Both the position numbers and the translations under genes were made by a program. A stretch of DNA of 64,000 nt, taken from contig OW203734.1 in the NCBI GenBank assembly GCA_934045075.1, forward strand, positions 15,436,016 through 15,500,015. Direction: 5' to 3'. The notes below the pieces were generated by a model. The model was not told the origin of the DNA. It made no database searches and saw nothing but the letters and a program-made list of their open reading frames with translations. Source of the DNA: Yponomeuta sedellus (taxonomy: Eukaryota; Arthropoda; Insecta; Lepidoptera; Yponomeutidae). Positions 61,405 through 64,000 of this stretch are shown in pieces (the first letter of the stretch is position 1; each line of letters begins with the position of its first letter).

Positions 61405-61960
61405 ATAGAGACAATGAATAACTTAGGACGAGCAAAGCACTCGGTACAAATATATTACTGCTCGTATTTTAACGATTCCTTTCAACAGTTTGTTTACATG
61501 AAACATACAAATAAAACAGCAATACAAATACACAACAAAGACATCGGATCTTTGTGAGTACCAATTGATGTTTGCAGCAGTTAAATCAAGAACTAAACAG
61601 TTTGAATTGCACAAGTTGGCCCTGAGCGCAAACAACAGCCATTTTCGAATAGCTATTTGTGTACTTACAACTTTGTAAGTATTTGAACTCCGAGCCGTTT
61701 TCGGATCCTTAACATCCAATAAACTGCCGATCGTTTAAAACAAGTACGTATAAAATAACACACATCCCGTAACAGATGGGGAGCAGTTGTGCCCGATGCT
61801 TGTGGCGGTTGTTTGAAACTTCTCTGTTCTGGTAAATACTCGATCGCACTGTGAAACTGAAGCATGGTACAGAAATATGTGGTAGATACGTTTAAGAAGC
61901 GGTTGAAAAAGCATTATCTATATCTGTCTTAAGTTCGACCTATATATATTTTTTGTATGT
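61405..61960. other. Intergenic sequence with a weak LINE-like end
   Basis: At 61868-61930 the plus strand reads VQKYVVDTFKKRLKKHYLYLS and stop, compatible with a LINE pol terminus (FK..L) but too short to call. Otherwise unassigned. Confidence 0.3.
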
Positions 61961-61964
61961 AGCC

Positions 61965-62230
61965 TACTGCTGTGTGGTGTTTGCCTAGAGAATAGCATCA
62001 ACCCAAATTTTTCCCGCGGGTGTCGTAAAAGGCGACTAAGAGACACAAACCGGGGGGTGGGCAGCAGCGCCTCCTGCAGTACAATTCCACCAAACTGCGA
62101 TCCCCAACCCCGCATCCCTAGCGTGTGGATTATGGGCATTAGGTACCCCCCAATGATGGCACAACCTTGCGCTATGGCGCTCATTAGGGGAGGGCTATTT
62201 CCAGCAGTGGACTAATATGGCCTGAAGAAG
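61965..62230 (+). repeat. Family D repeat, full length
   Basis: gctgtgtggtgtttgcctag, tttcccgcgggtgtcgtaaa, gtacaattccaccaaactgc, gattatgggcattaggtacc, then aggggagggctatttccagc and a cctgaagaagat tail. Confidence 0.8.
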
Positions 62231-62234
62231 ATGT

Positions 62235-62480
62235 GGCCTAGATACGTCCTACTGCAGGCCATGGGCCTTTTTCAGTGAAAGTACGGGCTTAATTACTTCG
62301 TATGAACACCGCGGATTGACAATTTTGACCGCTAAGGTCGTTGACCGCCTCAGACACTCAGGTTTCCTGAGGATGTTTTCCTTCATAGTTAGAGTATTGC
62401 TACTAATACTTCACAAATGTACATATCTTTGAGTAATAAAGTGATTGGTACCGGGATTCGAACCCACAGCCACCCTATTG
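62235..62480 (-). repeat. Lepidopteran tRNA-type SINE (family L)
   Basis: tcctactgcaggccatgggc, gcggattgacaattttgacc, tttcctgaggatgttttcct, tcatagttagag, ggtaccgggattcgaaccca. On the minus strand the last part is a B box (GGTTCGAATCCCGG). The GATGTTTTCCTTCA core is a common moth SINE signature. Confidence 0.65.
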
Positions 62481-62489
62481 AACTGGCTA

Positions 62490-62565
62490 CCGAGCTAGAG
62501 GTCGCGGGTTCGAGTCCCGGCATGGGTGGAATTTTTAGCCTCTAAATGGGTTTTTAAAATTGGTG
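62490..62565 (+). repeat. tRNA-like repeat (family T), 3' part
   Basis: It begins at gagctagaggtcgcgggttc and has gagtcccggcatgggtggaa and tttagcctctaaatgggttt. The D-arm half is lost at the junction with the family L SINE. Confidence 0.65.
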
Positions 62566-62844
62566 ATAATAGGACTAAGTAATACCACTCGCTAAAGTTG
62601 AACGAAATCATGGTGATGGATACAGCGCTTGAAATGGCCGATCCGAGGCTGGGACGCGTGATGCTCTCTTTGAGAGGAAGCGTAAAGATGTGCTCTTGCC
62701 CTATAGCCCACTGTAAAGCACATCGTTTTAAGAGTGCATCTACGTTACGTATAATTTTAAACATTTATGCGATTATTGTTACCATGACAACGCAATAAAT
62801 AAATATCTTAGAGTTTGCCCTTGAATTTTTTTTACAGTAACAAT

Positions 62845-62960
62845 AAAATATTATCCCACGCATTACCGGGATAACAAATACCCTGTGTCTCAAATCAGAT
62901 CGTTGTCTATTTGTTTGCCAAATTTAATATAACTCTGTCTTGCTGTTGCTGCGTGATTGA
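62845..62960 (-). mobile_element. Helitron-derived fragment
   Basis: attatcccacgcattaccgg, gataacaaataccctgtgtc, and gctgcgtgattgatatatag resemble the small Helitron body (compare 31180-31320). Neither end is preserved. Confidence 0.35.
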
Positions 62961-63324
62961 TATATAGAACATTCTTTTTTGTACACAGAAATGACAGTGA
63001 CAAAAAATATTTAAATTCACAGTAGTACAATTGGCGGTATTATTACTTAAAGCAATTTTTTCCAGCCAGCCAAAGTATTTAATAACAAACATGCAAACAT
63101 CTTCAATCACTCAACTCTCATAGTTAATCATATAAGTAGGATTACATGCATGTAGTTACAAGCCACGAGTCACAGAGTCGATCAACTGAATCAAATTGAC
63201 GAATGGCCGATTGCGTCGGTTCAGATTCCGAGGATACCATCTCAATACAGCCAATCGAGTAGACTTCCGGAAAATCTAGTGAGTTAGTTACGGACACCGT
63301 TAGTTTCTAACCTCAATATCAGTA

Positions 63325-63532
63325 TTATAACATAACGTAACATTTAAATACCGCCACATACTCGTACATTGCTCCTGGCCCCACACTAGGATATCCTGTG
63401 TCGTGGGAACCAGAAACAACGACATCACAAACATGTAAACGTCCAAGACCTGGGGTTTTTTTGTCCCCAGCCAGGTTTCGAACCCGGGACCTCATGCAAA
63501 GTAGGCAGATGCGCTACAGAGGCCATCAAGAC
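63325..63532 (-). repeat. tRNA-derived SINE, family A
   Basis: The minus strand has GCGCATCTGCCTACTTTGC, CCCGGGTTCGAAACCTGGCT (B box), GTCCCAGGTCTTGGACG-type text, and the ...GTTACGTTATGTTATAAT tail. Confidence 0.8.
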
Positions 63533-63574
63533 GTTCGACGCAATACTTAGGCATTTAATACACACTAAGTACCA

Positions 63575-63742
63575 TGATGTATGTCGCAAACACAATATAA
63601 ATACTAAAAATGAACATAAGCTTTCGTTCCCAAGATTTAGGCTAGCAAACGTTAATACATCCTTTAAGGGGCATTGTATGGGTTTCTACAATAAGATCCC
63701 CGAAGATATAATAAGCTTGCCTGAAACGCGGTTAAAAAAACG
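63575..63742 (+). pseudogene. CR1/Jockey-type LINE pol C-terminal fragment
   Basis: The frame reads HNINTKNEHKLSFPRFRLAN, then SFKGHCMGFYNKIPEDII and SLPETRLKKRVKY. The PRxRL...SFxGxxxxFYNKIP...LP...K motif is the usual end of many CR1-type LINE polymerases. It is cut off at 63743 by a family E tail in the opposite orientation. Confidence 0.7.
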
Positions 63743-63744
63743 AG

Positions 63745-63872
63745 TAAAGTACATACATACATAACCTCACGCCTGTATCCCAGAGGGGTAGGCAGAGACC
63801 AGGGACTGCCACTTGCCACGATCCTGACAGATCACCTTCGCTTCATCAACGTTCATAAGTCGTTAGTCGTAA
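63745..63872 (-). repeat. RTE-type LINE 3' UTR (family E), short TATG tail
   Basis: acatacatacataacctcac, gcctgtatcccagaggggta, gccacgatcctgacagatca, cttcgcttcatcaacgttca. The tail here has only about three tetranucleotide units, a near-founder state compared with 57450 and 60641. Confidence 0.8.
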
Positions 63873-64000
63873 AGTACACTTTGTGCCAAAAGTGTTATTA
63901 TAACATATAGGCCAGTACAATGCATGAGTTCTATTTTTTATAATAACTGGCTTTGAAAAGACTAAGTTTGGAGTTTTATTTGCCCGTTTTTTCTCCAAAA

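Overview
The window looks like nuclear DNA of a lepidopteran insect (moth or butterfly). It is AT-rich, has intron-containing coding sequence, and is packed with repeat families typical of Lepidoptera: Helitrons ending in CTAG, RTE- and CR1/Jockey-type LINEs, tRNA-derived SINEs and MITEs. Nothing suggests bacterial, phage or organellar DNA. Family names are recognised by eye and were not checked against any database.

Host gene. The only host protein-coding gene I can build is an odorant receptor (7tm_6 family) on the minus strand, from the start codon at 19136 to a tentative stop at 4601. Eight exons (19136-18841, 15839-15628, 15173-15061, 13610-13535, 11396-11234, 9769-9670, 6243-6130, 5160-5005) have AG/GT borders and mutually consistent phases. 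A tentative 12-codon ninth exon (4639-4601) would complete a 422-residue receptor. Its introns are filled with transposon debris.

Region 1-19 kb holds the receptor gene and its intronic repeats: an internally deleted Helitron with a PIF1-type helicase remnant (6785-8069), 5S-rRNA-derived SINEs, tRNA-derived SINEs and LINE tails. Region 19-35 kb is gene-poor, with MITEs (Harbinger-like, hAT-like), small Helitrons, further 5S-SINEs and two striking hairpins. Region 35-50 kb is a LINE cluster. It contains a 5'-truncated LINE split by a 2.4 kb LTR/GC-rich composite (35466-39320), a roughly 0.65 kb CCTG tetranucleotide array, a near-complete CR1/Jockey-superfamily LINE with intact ORF1 and ORF2 (about 40372-45185, minus), and a second LINE whose ORF2 has no endonuclease domain (45333-49260, minus). 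Region 50-64 kb holds RTE-type LINE 3' ends that run into long (TATG)n microsatellites, a mariner transposase fragment, a tRNA-like element with perfect 21 bp terminal inverted repeats (59183-59443), and more SINEs.

The most noteworthy signals are: (1) a multi-copy SINE family whose head aligns with the internal promoter half of 5S rRNA and whose tail is GATAAC/GATATC repeats; (2) a LINE with ORF1 and reverse transcriptase but no endonuclease; (3) a tRNA-like sequence bounded by perfect terminal inverted repeats; (4) the odorant receptor gene; (5) a pre-miRNA-like hairpin at 23360-23476. I found no multi-gene defence or metabolic system.
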